From IMG/VR virus record IMGVR_UViG_3300034198_012395, positions 1 through 44,554 of that record: a stretch of 44,554 nt of DNA. The stretch is one strand, 5' to 3'. Under the pieces are notes generated by a model that did not search any database, was not told the origin of the DNA, and was given only the letters and a program-made list of their open reading frames with translations. Positions 17,976-27,220 of the stretch are shown piece after piece. Within the stretch, counting starts at the first letter, position 1. Every line of letters starts with the position of its first letter. Position numbers and translations under genes: made by a program. The DNA comes from a virus.

Positions 17976-20159
17976 TTACGAAAGCCTATTTCCGCCGTTG
18001 TCGTATGTCACGACATTTGGATCTTGTTGTGGTGCGGGAAGTTGATTGTCTTGCGGTGCTTCGGGAGCGGCCGGCGCATTATCTCCGCCCTGTCCGCCTT
18101 GCATATTGGGATCGGTTGCCGGATCTCCCGTCCCGACCTGCTTCTGGCCGTTCATGGCTACAATAGACTGCAGACCGGCTTGCAGCGCGTCTGTGAGGTC
18201 AATCTTGTCATCCATGCGCTTGATAAGCTCCTTGGCAAGGAAGTCGGGAGAGACGCCAGGGATCTGAATCAGGAGCGGGACGATCTTCTCCATGTTGGCA
18301 AGCTCGGCGGCTTTGTTTGGCCGGCCGCTACTTCCGCCCTGAACTTCCAAGATGAGTTCGTTAGCAATATCCTGCGCGGTAAGCTCCGGCCAGACGGCAC
18401 CAGGGCCGGCAATCTTCTGAACGGTTTCGGCAGAAATCTCAGTCAGTAGCACCTGCCCAAGCGAGCGGGCAAACTCGTTCATAAAGTCATCCAGATCGTC
18501 CACGTTGGACGCCAGAGCAGACATACGGCTAGATTCGGCAATCGACGATTCGGTGGCGGTTGCGCTGCTAGTTCCGCCAAGATTTGCTTCCTGTGCGCCG
18601 ACAACGCGCATGACATCATCAAAGATGGCAGATGTATCGTAAAGCTGCGGGTTGATAACCGGCCCTTCGACGGGCTGCAGAATGTCGCCAATGCGCTGAC
18701 CAGGCTGTAGGCCTTTGAGGGTAATGACGCCGTTGGCTGGGCGAGCCTCCAACTTCATCTTGTCTTCTGGGTCAAGAACGCCGTCAGGGATCGCCGTCAG
18801 CGGCCTGTTACTAAAGCGATGCTCACGAAGACCTTCACGCAACCTATTGTATTCAAGCTGCATGGGACGAAGCAGAGAAATATCGCTAGGAGGATAAAGT
18901 TCTGTCTCGCTCTCCATTTCATTGAAGCAGAGAACAAAGAACGGCCAAAAGCGCTCCAGCTTTACGTCCGGCTGCTTTGGTTCCTGCAGAAAATCCTTGT
19001 GTCCCTCGGCGCAGACATAAACGAGTCCGTCTGTCTTGCTGTAGATTTCCCAGACGCAGACCTGATCGCACGGCTTATAGCCGTCAACCTCTTTATCGCC
19101 GGTTTCAATCTTGATTCTGCCTTGGTCGGGGTCGTTGTAGGCCGTGAAGTGACCTTTCTTGAGGTCAACGTCGTAGATTTCACGCACGTCATCGGTTGAC
19201 ATGATGAATTCATGGGCGACGAATTTTGCTCCAAGGAAACTCCGAAGATCGGTGCAACGCGGGTCAATAATAATTGACGTAGCGCGCGGAAAGTCCACCG
19301 CGATCCCCTCTTTTGCTACAATGTCTGGGGTCTCCTCCAAGGAAAGCATTTCCAAGCGAAGCTGTTCCGCCTCGGCAGATAGCATGGAAAGCTGATACTC
19401 ATCCTTCTCGGATAGCTGCTCCGAAAGCCTCTGAATCTCCACCAATCGCTGCGTAATATCGGTGATCTTTTCAAGATCCTCCGGCCGCTTCTTCATAAAG
19501 CGCTGCAGACCGATCTTCATAAATCCTACGCTGGCGGCGCAAGTGCGACGCACCAAGCGCTTCATCTGCATCTTGAATGGCGGAAGCTGCTCATCCAGCG
19601 TGTATTTGGCAACAAGCTCCATTGTCTTCGCCACGCGGTCGAGAAGCTTGCGCTTCTGGAATCCCTGCGCAATGTCCTGCGCCATCTCCATTGCCTGCGG
19701 CATGATCTGCATTCCCATTGCCATGCCCTGTTGGATCTGCTGCGCGGCTCCTTGGGCCTCGGCAAGCGTTCCTTCCCACTTGGCAAAGTCCAGCGTGTCG
19801 CGGCGCTTGGCAATGATGGTCGGGTTCTTGGCGTAAAGCGCGGCTACGCGCTGGGCAATGTGCCGCTGAATGATGTTCGCCATGTAGCGGTCATCATCCT
19901 CATTCTGGCTCCATTGTTTGCCGGCAAGGAAATCAAGATCCTTGCGCATCCGCTTAAAAGCTTTTTCATGCCGCTTTTTTGCGTTTTGGATCTTGCCCTG
20001 CCAGCGCTTGCAAAGCGCAACGCGGGCTTCATGCGGCTCGGTATTCTCCTTCTGATCTTCCGTTTGTGTTTCCATGACCGGCGCAAGCGCGTCGATAGGA
20101 ATTCCCTCTTCGGGGGGTAATCCGTTGGATTGCTGTGGAGGGAGAAAGCCTGGCGTCAT
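17976..20159 (-). CDS. Portal protein, P22-like
   Basis: The ATG at 20159 is chosen (727 residues, about the size of P22 portal); a TTG at 20183 overlaps the terminase stop and is an alternative. The pattern is typical: LCKRWQGKIQNAKKRHEKAFKRMRKDLDFLAGKQW near the start, then QVCVWEIYSKTDGLVYVCAEGHKD, FFVLCFNEMESETELYPPSDISLLRPMQLEYNRLREGLREHRFSNRP, and a C-terminal tail rich in Pro/Gln/Gly. The portal is the ring through which DNA enters and leaves. It follows terL and precedes the fibre/scaffold/capsid genes. Confidence 0.88.
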   Translation of the reverse strand: MTPGFLPPQQSNGLPPEEGIPIDALAPVMETQTEDQKENTEPHEARVALCKRWQGKIQNAKKRHEKAFKRMRKDLDFLAGKQWSQNEDDDRYMANIIQRHIAQRVAALYAKNPTIIAKRRDTLDFAKWEGTLAEAQGAAQQIQQGMAMGMQIMPQAMEMAQDIAQGFQKRKLLDRVAKTMELVAKYTLDEQLPPFKMQMKRLVRRTCAASVGFMKIGLQRFMKKRPEDLEKITDITQRLVEIQRLSEQLSEKDEYQLSMLSAEAEQLRLEMLSLEETPDIVAKEGIAVDFPRATSIIIDPRCTDLRSFLGAKFVAHEFIMSTDDVREIYDVDLKKGHFTAYNDPDQGRIKIETGDKEVDGYKPCDQVCVWEIYSKTDGLVYVCAEGHKDFLQEPKQPDVKLERFWPFFVLCFNEMESETELYPPSDISLLRPMQLEYNRLREGLREHRFSNRPLTAIPDGVLDPEDKMKLEARPANGVITLKGLQPGQRIGDILQPVEGPVINPQLYDTSAIFDDVMRVVGAQEANLGGTSSATATESSIAESSRMSALASNVDDLDDFMNEFARSLGQVLLTEISAETVQKIAGPGAVWPELTAQDIANELILEVQGGSSGRPNKAAELANMEKIVPLLIQIPGVSPDFLAKELIKRMDDKIDLTDALQAGLQSIVAMNGQKQVGTGDPATDPNMQGGQGGDNAPAAPEAPQDNQLPAPQQDPNVVTYDNGGNRLS

Positions 20160-20179
20160 ATTCGCAAATTCAAAAGAGA

Positions 20180-21787
20180 TCAAAATCCGTCACGATAAGC
20201 AAGCCTTTTCATTTTTTCTTCTTGCTTGGTCTGATGCTTTACCCATGCCAGAGTCCCCGTTTTAATAAGATCCGCCATCTTGGCGGGTGCCGGCGCGTTG
20301 GTCTGCAGATTCAGACCGATGCCAATCCACGCCAAGGCGTCCACAAAGTCATCATGTCTGCCGGCCGGAAACTTCAGTAATTCCTGCTCTGCATTGGGCC
20401 ACCAAGGCGCAAACTTCGGGAACCGAACGCGCCCAAGCGATGCCATTGCCTGAATTGACTGCGCACGGGTCATCTTGTCCTTAACGGGGGTCATTTCTAC
20501 GACGGAAGCGTAAATACTCTCTTCGACCATGCGTTTGCGAAGGAATGGCCCAATCGACTTGCTGATATGCCCATTCTCAGCCCACCAGAATAGCGGCTTG
20601 CGCCGTTTCATCATGGCAAGCATGGCTTCCACAACCTTGTCTGTCTGCTCGCGCCGCCACCAAGCATCGGGCAGCACCCAGATAATGCCATCTTCGCAGA
20701 CACCGACCGGCAGCAATACGGTAGGGTCACGATCCTGCTTTGTAGAAACCGCGTGATCGCTCGCGCAGTAAAACCGAAGGTTGCTGGGCAATTCATCCGG
20801 CCCGTATGTCTTTAGGTAATCTTTCTTGAAAAACTCGCCGTCATCCGGCGTTGGCCGACCTTGATAGAGTGCGCTGAAGCCGCGCGAATTGAGCCGACGG
20901 GCATTCTGAAGAAATTCAATGGGGAAGCGTTCCGGCCACAGCGATTCTCCTGGCTTGCGGCCCATTGGGTCGTCATTTTCCGCTATGGCCGGAAGCGCTA
21001 AAATCTTCCAACTCTTTGCTTCCTCCTTGTTGTAACAAGGATTACTTGGATCGGTGAGCCGGCCAATCAAATCATCCTCATGCCAGCGGGTCATAATAAT
21101 CACCACACGGGAACCGGCCGTCATCAGACGGGTCATGGCGACTTCTGTGAACCAACTCCAAAGCTTGTTACGTTCGGTGACGCTATCGGCTTGCTCACGA
21201 TCTTTGATTGGATCGTCGATGATGAGACAATCCGCACCGCGACCCGTGATAGATCCACCAGCACCAACGAAGGCCGCAATACCGCCCTCGTTTGTCTGCA
21301 CGCGGTCTGCCGCCGCGCTGCCAGAGCGCAAGTCACAGCCAGGGAATACCTGCCGGTATAGATTCTGTTTCATTAGATCGCGCACAGCGCGACCCGTATC
21401 TTGGGCAAACGTCTCGTTATACGAGGCAAAAATGACGTGCCGGTATGGGTCTCTTCCAAGCAACCAAGGGATGAATTTCTTACTTGAGAGTTCCGATTTT
21501 CCTGCTCTTGGGGGCATCGTAATAATAAGCCGCAGGATATTGCCCTTATCCACTTCCTCCAGCGCCTTTGCGATGACCTTATGGTGCTTGGCCGGCTGAT
21601 AACGGCTCTTATTGGCGTCGTCTGGATCGTTGGGATCCGGCATCATCAGACAGGTGAAGTCGATCAAATCCTCGCTGGCCTTCTTTAAGCGCAGCTTGCG
21701 CTTTGCTGCCAGAATCGTCCGCTCATACTCTAGCAAGGCGTCAGCCTTGCGCTGCTGTTCAGTCTTCCCGTCTTTCGGTTGGTTCAT
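20180..21787 (-). CDS. terL: Terminase large subunit (packaging ATPase-nuclease)
   Basis: 535 residues. Walker A-like MPPRAGKS at 91-98, Walker B acidic pair in CLIIDDP at about 188-193, a C-motif-type strand VVIIMTRWHEDD, and an RNase H-like nuclease domain with FYCASDHAVS (first acidic residue) and a closing HDDFVDALAW. This order is diagnostic of TerL, which drives DNA into the procapsid and cuts it. The start overlaps the endolysin stop as TAATG. In this genome it is about 5.7 kb away from terS, with tail-fibre and lysis genes in between. Confidence 0.95.
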   Translation of the reverse strand: MNQPKDGKTEQQRKADALLEYERTILAAKRKLRLKKASEDLIDFTCLMMPDPNDPDDANKSRYQPAKHHKVIAKALEEVDKGNILRLIITMPPRAGKSELSSKKFIPWLLGRDPYRHVIFASYNETFAQDTGRAVRDLMKQNLYRQVFPGCDLRSGSAAADRVQTNEGGIAAFVGAGGSITGRGADCLIIDDPIKDREQADSVTERNKLWSWFTEVAMTRLMTAGSRVVIIMTRWHEDDLIGRLTDPSNPCYNKEEAKSWKILALPAIAENDDPMGRKPGESLWPERFPIEFLQNARRLNSRGFSALYQGRPTPDDGEFFKKDYLKTYGPDELPSNLRFYCASDHAVSTKQDRDPTVLLPVGVCEDGIIWVLPDAWWRREQTDKVVEAMLAMMKRRKPLFWWAENGHISKSIGPFLRKRMVEESIYASVVEMTPVKDKMTRAQSIQAMASLGRVRFPKFAPWWPNAEQELLKFPAGRHDDFVDALAWIGIGLNLQTNAPAPAKMADLIKTGTLAWVKHQTKQEEKMKRLAYRDGF

Positions 21788-22293
21788 TATGCCTTGGAAG
21801 GATGAATCCGAACGTATGCCTTCACCAGCGACCGGCTACGCGTCTTGAAATAGACGCCATCTCCATCACGGGAGCCGGCTCCATTCGTATTGCCTTCCAC
21901 GGTCTGAATCGACTTGCCATTATCAGAAATCACGATCCCGACGTGACTGAAAGTAAACATTACGATGTCACCAGGCTTCGCCTGTTCGGAGCGATCTATA
22001 ATTTCTGTTGTTGCCGGCCGCTTGGCGGCCCAATCATCAAATCCCCATGCCCTCGCTGTCTGCGGACGCCAATCTTCCGGCGTGCGGTGCTTCAGATTGA
22101 GCCATTTTTGAGCCTTTTCGTCCTTGAGCCATTCGCGGATGACCCAACAGACAAAAGCCGCGCACCAAGGCCAGCCGCCAGGCTCCAAATTGGTAGTTCC
22201 TTGGTATTTCCGAACTACCGAGCCGTCATTGTTGCCCGTTGCTTCTTTTTGGCCGACCTGTGAAGTGGCAATATCAGCGATTTTCTTGTTCAT
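21787..22293 (-). CDS. Endolysin, NlpC/P60-CHAP-like amidase/peptidase
   Basis: 168 residues, a compact single-domain cysteine hydrolase. Catalytic Cys44 lies in WPWCAAFVCWV, His117 in FSHVGIV, and the third polar residue is in VEGNTN (Glu133/Asn135). The PGDIVMF strand before the His is characteristic of this family. No signal peptide is seen, so export would depend on the holin. It follows the u-spanin and precedes terL in the late operon. Cleavage of peptidoglycan cross-links or peptides is inferred from the family. Confidence 0.88.
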   Translation of the reverse strand: MNKKIADIATSQVGQKEATGNNDGSVVRKYQGTTNLEPGGWPWCAAFVCWVIREWLKDEKAQKWLNLKHRTPEDWRPQTARAWGFDDWAAKRPATTEIIDRSEQAKPGDIVMFTFSHVGIVISDNGKSIQTVEGNTNGAGSRDGDGVYFKTRSRSLVKAYVRIHPSKA

Positions 22294-22294
22294 T

Positions 22295-22711
22295 TTAGAT
22301 TACAGAGAGTGGTTTAATCCGGCTAACGGCAAATGCTGCCAATGCAATCGACAAATTGACAGCCAGAATTGCAAAAAACGCAAATCTCCACGAATTTAGC
22401 TTTTTTGACGCATCAGAATGCCGTTTTTGCCAAAAATCTGTCGATTTTGCGAGTTGATCGGCCTTTTTTTCGTATTTAGAGACCGTTTCCGAGAGTTGCG
22501 AGATAGAGCAGGCAGCGGAATCCAACGATTTTTCCGTCTCGACAAGCAACTTCTCCCGATCTTCAGCCGGCGCGGAGCGCGCGGCTTTAACTTTGGCTTT
22601 TGCCATCGCAATTTGCGATGCCGCCGCGATAGCGGATTGCGGCTTCGGGGTAGAAGCACACGCAGACAAAAAAAGAACCGCCATGAGGGAGAGGAGAGAG
22701 GGAACCCTCAT
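22295..22711 (-). CDS. Unimolecular spanin (u-spanin)
   Basis: 138 residues from ATG 22711. The N-terminus (MRVPSLLSLMAVLFLSACAS) is a lipoprotein signal with lipobox LSA-Cys18. The body is a Lys/Glu/Ala-rich coiled coil, and the C-terminus is one membrane helix (FAFFAILAVNLSIALAAFAV). One protein thus ties the outer membrane (by lipid) to the inner membrane (by the helix), as in phage T1 gp11. It implies a Gram-negative host. The start codon and a second in-frame ATG (22684) sit in the two arms of a perfect hairpin. The short form from 22684 would leave only 8 residues before the lipobox Cys. Confidence 0.88.
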   Translation of the reverse strand: MRVPSLLSLMAVLFLSACASTPKPQSAIAAASQIAMAKAKVKAARSAPAEDREKLLVETEKSLDSAACSISQLSETVSKYEKKADQLAKSTDFWQKRHSDASKKLNSWRFAFFAILAVNLSIALAAFAVSRIKPLSVI

Positions 22712-22716
22712 GGCGG
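22678..22716 (-). promoter_or_regulatory. Hairpin over the u-spanin start with an ATG in each arm
   Basis: A perfect 12-bp inverted repeat, CCGCCATGAGGG at 22678-22689 and CCCTCATGGCGG at 22705-22716, with a 15-base loop. In the minus-strand mRNA the 5' arm holds the u-spanin ATG (22711) and the 3' arm holds a second in-frame ATG (22684). It should mask the start codon and so regulate spanin synthesis. Function is inferred. Confidence 0.7.
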
Positions 22717-22751
22717 CAAGCACCCGCGTTCTGGGCAGACGGAGCGGGGCT

Positions 22752-22928
22752 TTACTTGTTTCCCTTGCGGAAAACGTTGATCGCACCAACGATGGCAAGT
22801 CCGGCAGCCGCGATAGCGGCTCCCTGATCTGGATCCAGCTTCAGGCCAACAGCCGTCAACACAAACACAAGGCCGCGCCAAGTGGAGGATTCGCCAAGTC
22901 GGTCAATAATGTAGTTAAGGACGTTCAT
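22752..22928 (-). CDS. Small holin-like protein
   Basis: 58 residues. The layout of MNVLNYIIDRLGESSTWRGL, an apolar stretch (VFVLTAVGLKL), a short polar turn with DPDQ, a second apolar stretch (AAIAAAGLAIVGAINVF) and a basic tail RKGNK matches small two-helix phage holins that begin with a RLxEPSTW-type segment. A holin permeabilises the inner membrane so that the endolysin reaches the wall. It is placed directly upstream of the u-spanin and endolysin. Confidence 0.78.
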   Translation of the reverse strand: MNVLNYIIDRLGESSTWRGLVFVLTAVGLKLDPDQGAAIAAAGLAIVGAINVFRKGNK

Positions 22929-23006
22929 AGAGTAGTTTTGTTGGGGTTTCTGGGGTAACAGGGAATGTTGTAGGCCGATTCGCCGTGTCGGTCAACAGGA
23001 ATCAAC

Positions 23007-23231
23007 TCAACTGACGTGAATCCGGCCTTTGACCCATTCAACGGCAATCACCCACAGGAGGGAAATCGCGGCAATCACGCCCAGCGTGTATGCCTTGTGC
23101 GCTTCCAAGTGCCGCAAGCGCTCCTCAAGACCATCCACGCGGTCAAACATGCGATTCTGATTGGCAAGGCACATATCCATCTTACCGCGAATCTCGCCAA
23201 GGATTTCTTTGATGTCTGCGCCGTCGCTCAT
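23007..23231 (-). CDS. XhlA-like lysis accessory membrane protein
   Basis: 74 residues: a charged coiled-coil N-terminal half (IKEILGEIRGKMDMCLANQNRMFDRVDGLEERLRHLE) followed by one C-terminal membrane helix (AYTLGVIAAISLLWVIAVEWV) and a basic end. This coil-plus-helix plan resembles haemolysin XhlA-type proteins, which occur next to holins. It is the first gene of the lysis cassette, just after the tail fibre gene. It may be the actual holin or a partner of the downstream small holin. Confidence 0.65.
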   Translation of the reverse strand: MSDGADIKEILGEIRGKMDMCLANQNRMFDRVDGLEERLRHLEAHKAYTLGVIAAISLLWVIAVEWVKGRIHVS

Positions 23232-23233
23232 AC

Positions 23234-24088
23234 TCAGACCTTGAGAATCATAATGTCCACGCGGGTATATGTCCCCGTGGCCGTTCCTGTAGAATTTCTG
23301 GTAATGACGCGCACGCTTCCCGTGGCGACTCCAAAAACATCAACTATGCCCCAACTCGTTCCAGGGGTGCTGCAGGCCCCAAAGACCAAGTAGTTTGTAT
23401 TGGCGTAGGCCGATGAAAACGAAATCGTGTAATCGCCGGCTGCATTTTGGGTCACGCCACTTATGCCGGAGGCGTCGCGGAGTGTTTTTGCCCCATTGGC
23501 TCCACTTCCATCGAAACCCACATACCCGCTTACAGCGCGGGATTTCATCGCGGCATCCAGCTTTGAAAAGGATACTCCGTTGTCTGGTATGGCGGTCGCT
23601 GACAACGATACCGTCTTGCTAGTAAGATCCAGCGTATCTGCCAACTTTGCAGCCGTAACAGACAAATTAGCGATCTTTGCGGTTGTAACTGCGCTGTCTG
23701 CAATGTCTGCTGTCACAACGGAATTAGCCGCAATAGTCGCAGTAATTGTCGCATTTGCCGACCCGTCAAACGAAGCCGTGCCGGTAACATCCCCAGAAAG
23801 CGCAATACTTCTTGCGGTTGCCAGCTTGGTCGCAGTTGGCGCATTGCCTACAACAGACGTGGCTATATTGAGATTTGCCGAGCCATCAAATGACCCTGAT
23901 CCAGTCACGTCGCCAGTAAGTGATACCGTCCTGCTGGTCGCCAATCTGGTTGCTGTAGTGGAGTTACCCGTAATTGGCCCAATAAAGGACGCTGCGGTAA
24001 CACTACCAGGGACGGTAATATCTCCAGAAGCAGTAGGCACAGAACTACCATTTGATGACATTCTTGTGTGAGTTTTCGTCAAAGCCAT
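23234..24088 (-). CDS. Tail fibre protein
   Basis: 284 residues of Ser/Thr/Ala/Gly-rich fibre sequence. Two repeats of the form ATxLATxRxxxLxGDVTGxxSFDGSANxxI lie at about 43-112, followed by decapeptide repeats with ADxAVTTAKIA (about 118-150) that also occur in the neighbouring tailspike. The C-terminus (GFDGSGANGAKTLRDASGISGV through TYTRVDIMILKV) is a beta-rich tip of the kind that contacts receptors. Likely a receptor-binding fibre or an attachment adaptor for the larger spike. Confidence 0.8.
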   Translation of the reverse strand: MALTKTHTRMSSNGSSVPTASGDITVPGSVTAASFIGPITGNSTTATRLATSRTVSLTGDVTGSGSFDGSANLNIATSVVGNAPTATKLATARSIALSGDVTGTASFDGSANATITATIAANSVVTADIADSAVTTAKIANLSVTAAKLADTLDLTSKTVSLSATAIPDNGVSFSKLDAAMKSRAVSGYVGFDGSGANGAKTLRDASGISGVTQNAAGDYTISFSSAYANTNYLVFGACSTPGTSWGIVDVFGVATGSVRVITRNSTGTATGTYTRVDIMILKV

Positions 24089-24109
24089 ATAGTCAGTTGA
24101 TTGAGTGTT

Positions 24110-27100
24110 TTACAGATTAGGTTCAAACCTTTCAATCAAAAGGTAGTGGACGGTTGACCTGTCTGCCGTGCTTGCAGACGTAATCGTGAAAGATGTTCCA
24201 TTTACCTTCGAGGTTACGGCGACTGCCTGTGGAACAGAGACTCCTGAAAGAGTGTTGACTGTGAGGAAAATCCTAGTCCTGCTGGTTACTGTTGTGTTTG
24301 GAACTACAACTACTCCATTGGCCCCAAGCGTTGCCTGTCCCATCCTGTCACTAATGTTATCGTATTCACGGATCATTATACCCGTGCCGATGCGCTTTGC
24401 TACAAAATTTCCATTGTAATCAATCGCGGAAAGAACATCGCCAGCATTTGCAAGATTGGAATTGTTTTTGAACTGATGAATGTCGTTGCAGTTAAGCGTA
24501 AATGTAATCGTTCCAGACGCAGGAGATGCAACAAATCCAGATCCATATAAACCAGTAACATTGATCGTAAAAGTTGATCCGCTTACGTTGCCTGCATTAT
24601 ATCGGTTAACAATTCTGCTGTCTGAACAAGCTGTAATGTCTATCGTGCCAAACGTATTGACAGACGCAGCGATTGCGGCGGTTGTCGTAATCGTGATTAT
24701 CGGGCCAGAACTTGTATAAGTTCCAGTTACGTTGACGCGAGATGGTGCAGTAGAAGATCCGTCTGTTGTATTGAATGGTATCGTAGAAGCTGCCGCTACT
24801 CTATCAATATTAGCAGCCGTTGCTTCAAGCATGGCGTACAATGTAGGCCTTGTAGGAACAGTATTTGCGAACCTAGCAAACCAAACGTTGTCCAATGACC
24901 CATACATATAACCAAAACCAAATCCATCTTGTAAAACAGACCTTCCTGAGCGAAAGTCTCCAGTTCCTTCAAAGAAGTTAAGAGAACCCCCACCACCACT
25001 ACCAGACCAATTAACTCCACTATTAGTCGAGAATGCTCCGCCTATTCTTACTTGCGTCCCACCTGTAACAACCAACCATTCAGCCGCACGATCTGCCCTC
25101 TGATCTACTACTCCTCCATATTGATTGGTAAGATACCTTTTTGTGTTGTATCCATGCGTTGTGAGGTATAAATTAGAATCATCAATTGTAGAAATAGCTT
25201 CGTAAATAAGTGAATTAAAATAGTTGCTACCAACTTGTGCAAAATGATACCCGTCACCCATAAGCCAATTTCCAAGTGCTACTTGTGTTGCGTAATCCGG
25301 CATACAAGCATTTGCGTCAACAAACGTATGGCCGTTTGAGTTGGCGAAACTCTTGATCCAATTATTTTTGCCACCCGCATTTCCAGTTGGGTTCTGCATT
25401 GTTGGGTGGTCAGAAAGCAAAACAATATCCGCATTAGGTGCGGCTATTTTAAGCTTTTCTACATACGCAGGAAGATGTGCCTGATAAGTAGCAAGACTAT
25501 CATCGTATTTGATCGTTATAAGATTAGGATTATAATCATTCAGAATGGCATTCCACAAAGCCTGTGGGCAGGAGGCCGCCGCATCAATAGTCGTTCCACT
25601 TGCGGCAAGGTTAAACCCAATTTCTCCTCCCTGAACGTTTCCAAATGCAATAACCCCGTTAATTATACCACACGCGATTATTTTTACAGATGCCGATGTG
25701 CAAGTAATTACAACACGATATTGATCCTTGCTTCCAAGATCAACATTTAGAACACCGATGCCGATAGACGCAGAGTTTGCGTTTACAACAGAAGCAGTCC
25801 CCGAATTTGAATATGTGCTATTCGATCTGTTAAATTTTTGAGCCTGAACAGACATATTGCCGCTACTTGAGTCAGTAACGTAATATACCTTCATGATTCT
25901 GCCAGGGATTGCAGAAGGCAAGCCAGCAGAATATGTAGCTGTTCCAGAATTCGGAATGTTGCAAAATGCTCCGTTTGGAGACCTAGTAAAGTCGTAGGTG
26001 GAATTTATTGCTGCCCCACCAGTTGTGCCATTAGGAACCGTAAAAATAGCACCTCCATCACCAAATATAGATTTTAATTGAGCATCTGGCGCAGTTGCCC
26101 AAGAGTCACCAAGAGCTAGAACCCTTATTTGCTGGTTTGTGCCGCCCTGGCGTTGGTTAACCATGCTAGTAATTGTTCTCCAAGGCCGGCCAGGAGTAAT
26201 CTTGGAAAGATCAACAGAGCTACTTATTTTTGCATCCGTAATAGCACCGTCAGAAATAGACTCAGTTGTAACCGCGCTTGCTCCTATTTTTGAAGCAGTT
26301 ACCGCGCCGCTAGCCAATTTCGATGAAGTTACAGCCTCGTCCGCAATAGCGGCCGATACAATGCTGCCCGCTCCAATTTGAGGGGTCACAATAGCCCGCT
26401 GATACCCAATGCAAACAACGACTATAGCGGAATTGACGGGCGGGGCTTCAGAGAAAACGATATTCGTGCCAGAAATTGAATAACTAGCCGGATCTTGGGT
26501 GATCCCATCCACGGTGACAATATAGGCCGAGGAATTTGCCAAAGTGGCACCAGACAAAGGAAATGTAGATGCAGATCCCGTTCCAGTAGCAGCCCAGCGA
26601 GTTAGTGGCGTTGCTGTTCCGAAACTCAGGGTGTTGTTTATGCCGTCATCGACGTATTGCTTAGTGGTAGCGTCTCCAGGCAATGAGGGGGTCTGCACAT
26701 TGGAAACACGAACTCCAGTAGCATCAAACTGCCCCTCCTGATTTTTAATCATCGGGGGAAAAGTCATTTTGTCTGCGGTTATCGAAGCGGTAGCGACTTT
26801 AGCTCCAGTCACCGCACCATCAGCAAGGTCGGCCGTGACAACCGCACCTTCAGCAATTTTGCTGGTTGTAATTGCCCCATCTTGGATGCTTGCCGTCTGC
26901 ACAGCACCGCTGGCGATCTTTGAATTTACAACCGCCCCATTGGCTATTTTGGAAGAAGAAATTGCGGAGTCTGCAATTTTGTCTCCCGTAAGGGCGAGGC
27001 CCGTAGCGAATGATTCTGCAGTAACTACCCCATTCTTGAGCGCGCCGTCGTCGCGCTGAATCTCAGCGAGCCGGCTGATTGTGTCGTTCAGCGAATCCTG

Positions 27101-27220
27101 CACAGCCACAAACTCGGCGTCCAAGCCAGTTGCAATCTGCGGAACCGTGATACTCGGATTATTTGTTGCGTCCGAGACGAAATTTTTCTGGCGCTCGTAA
27201 GGAGTGGGTGCTTGCGACAT
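24110..27220 (-). CDS. Tailspike with SGNH/GDSL hydrolase domain
   Basis: 1036 residues. The N-terminus (1-75) should attach to the tail. Residues 81-151 are decapeptide repeats (K-I-A-x-x-A-V-x-x-S) that recur at about 288-332. An SGNH hydrolase follows: block I IRVLALGDSW with Ser373, a Gly block NVQGGEIGFN, a block III position where the usual Asn is replaced (ITIKYDD), and block V DGYHFAQVG with Asp/His. These enzymes remove acyl groups, often O-acetyl, from surface sugars, so this spike probably deacetylates host polysaccharide. The C-terminal 400 residues are beta-rich. The DNA of the hydrolase part is visibly more AT-rich than its neighbours, which suggests exchange. Confidence 0.85.
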   Translation of the reverse strand: MSQAPTPYERQKNFVSDATNNPSITVPQIATGLDAEFVAVQDSLNDTISRLAEIQRDDGALKNGVVTAESFATGLALTGDKIADSAISSSKIANGAVVNSKIASGAVQTASIQDGAITTSKIAEGAVVTADLADGAVTGAKVATASITADKMTFPPMIKNQEGQFDATGVRVSNVQTPSLPGDATTKQYVDDGINNTLSFGTATPLTRWAATGTGSASTFPLSGATLANSSAYIVTVDGITQDPASYSISGTNIVFSEAPPVNSAIVVVCIGYQRAIVTPQIGAGSIVSAAIADEAVTSSKLASGAVTASKIGASAVTTESISDGAITDAKISSSVDLSKITPGRPWRTITSMVNQRQGGTNQQIRVLALGDSWATAPDAQLKSIFGDGGAIFTVPNGTTGGAAINSTYDFTRSPNGAFCNIPNSGTATYSAGLPSAIPGRIMKVYYVTDSSSGNMSVQAQKFNRSNSTYSNSGTASVVNANSASIGIGVLNVDLGSKDQYRVVITCTSASVKIIACGIINGVIAFGNVQGGEIGFNLAASGTTIDAAASCPQALWNAILNDYNPNLITIKYDDSLATYQAHLPAYVEKLKIAAPNADIVLLSDHPTMQNPTGNAGGKNNWIKSFANSNGHTFVDANACMPDYATQVALGNWLMGDGYHFAQVGSNYFNSLIYEAISTIDDSNLYLTTHGYNTKRYLTNQYGGVVDQRADRAAEWLVVTGGTQVRIGGAFSTNSGVNWSGSGGGGSLNFFEGTGDFRSGRSVLQDGFGFGYMYGSLDNVWFARFANTVPTRPTLYAMLEATAANIDRVAAASTIPFNTTDGSSTAPSRVNVTGTYTSSGPIITITTTAAIAASVNTFGTIDITACSDSRIVNRYNAGNVSGSTFTINVTGLYGSGFVASPASGTITFTLNCNDIHQFKNNSNLANAGDVLSAIDYNGNFVAKRIGTGIMIREYDNISDRMGQATLGANGVVVVPNTTVTSRTRIFLTVNTLSGVSVPQAVAVTSKVNGTSFTITSASTADRSTVHYLLIERFEPNL

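Noticed and set aside
17400-18449. A 349-residue plus-strand frame opposite collagen fibre and portal
   Set aside because: Its Leu/Ser/Ala-rich repeats are the complement of Gly-X-Y codons; it spans two real genes.
26260-27000. Regular repeats in the tailspike gene that could be taken for a CRISPR array
   Set aside because: They are 30-base coding repeats of a decapeptide, in frame, with no constant repeat and unique spacers.
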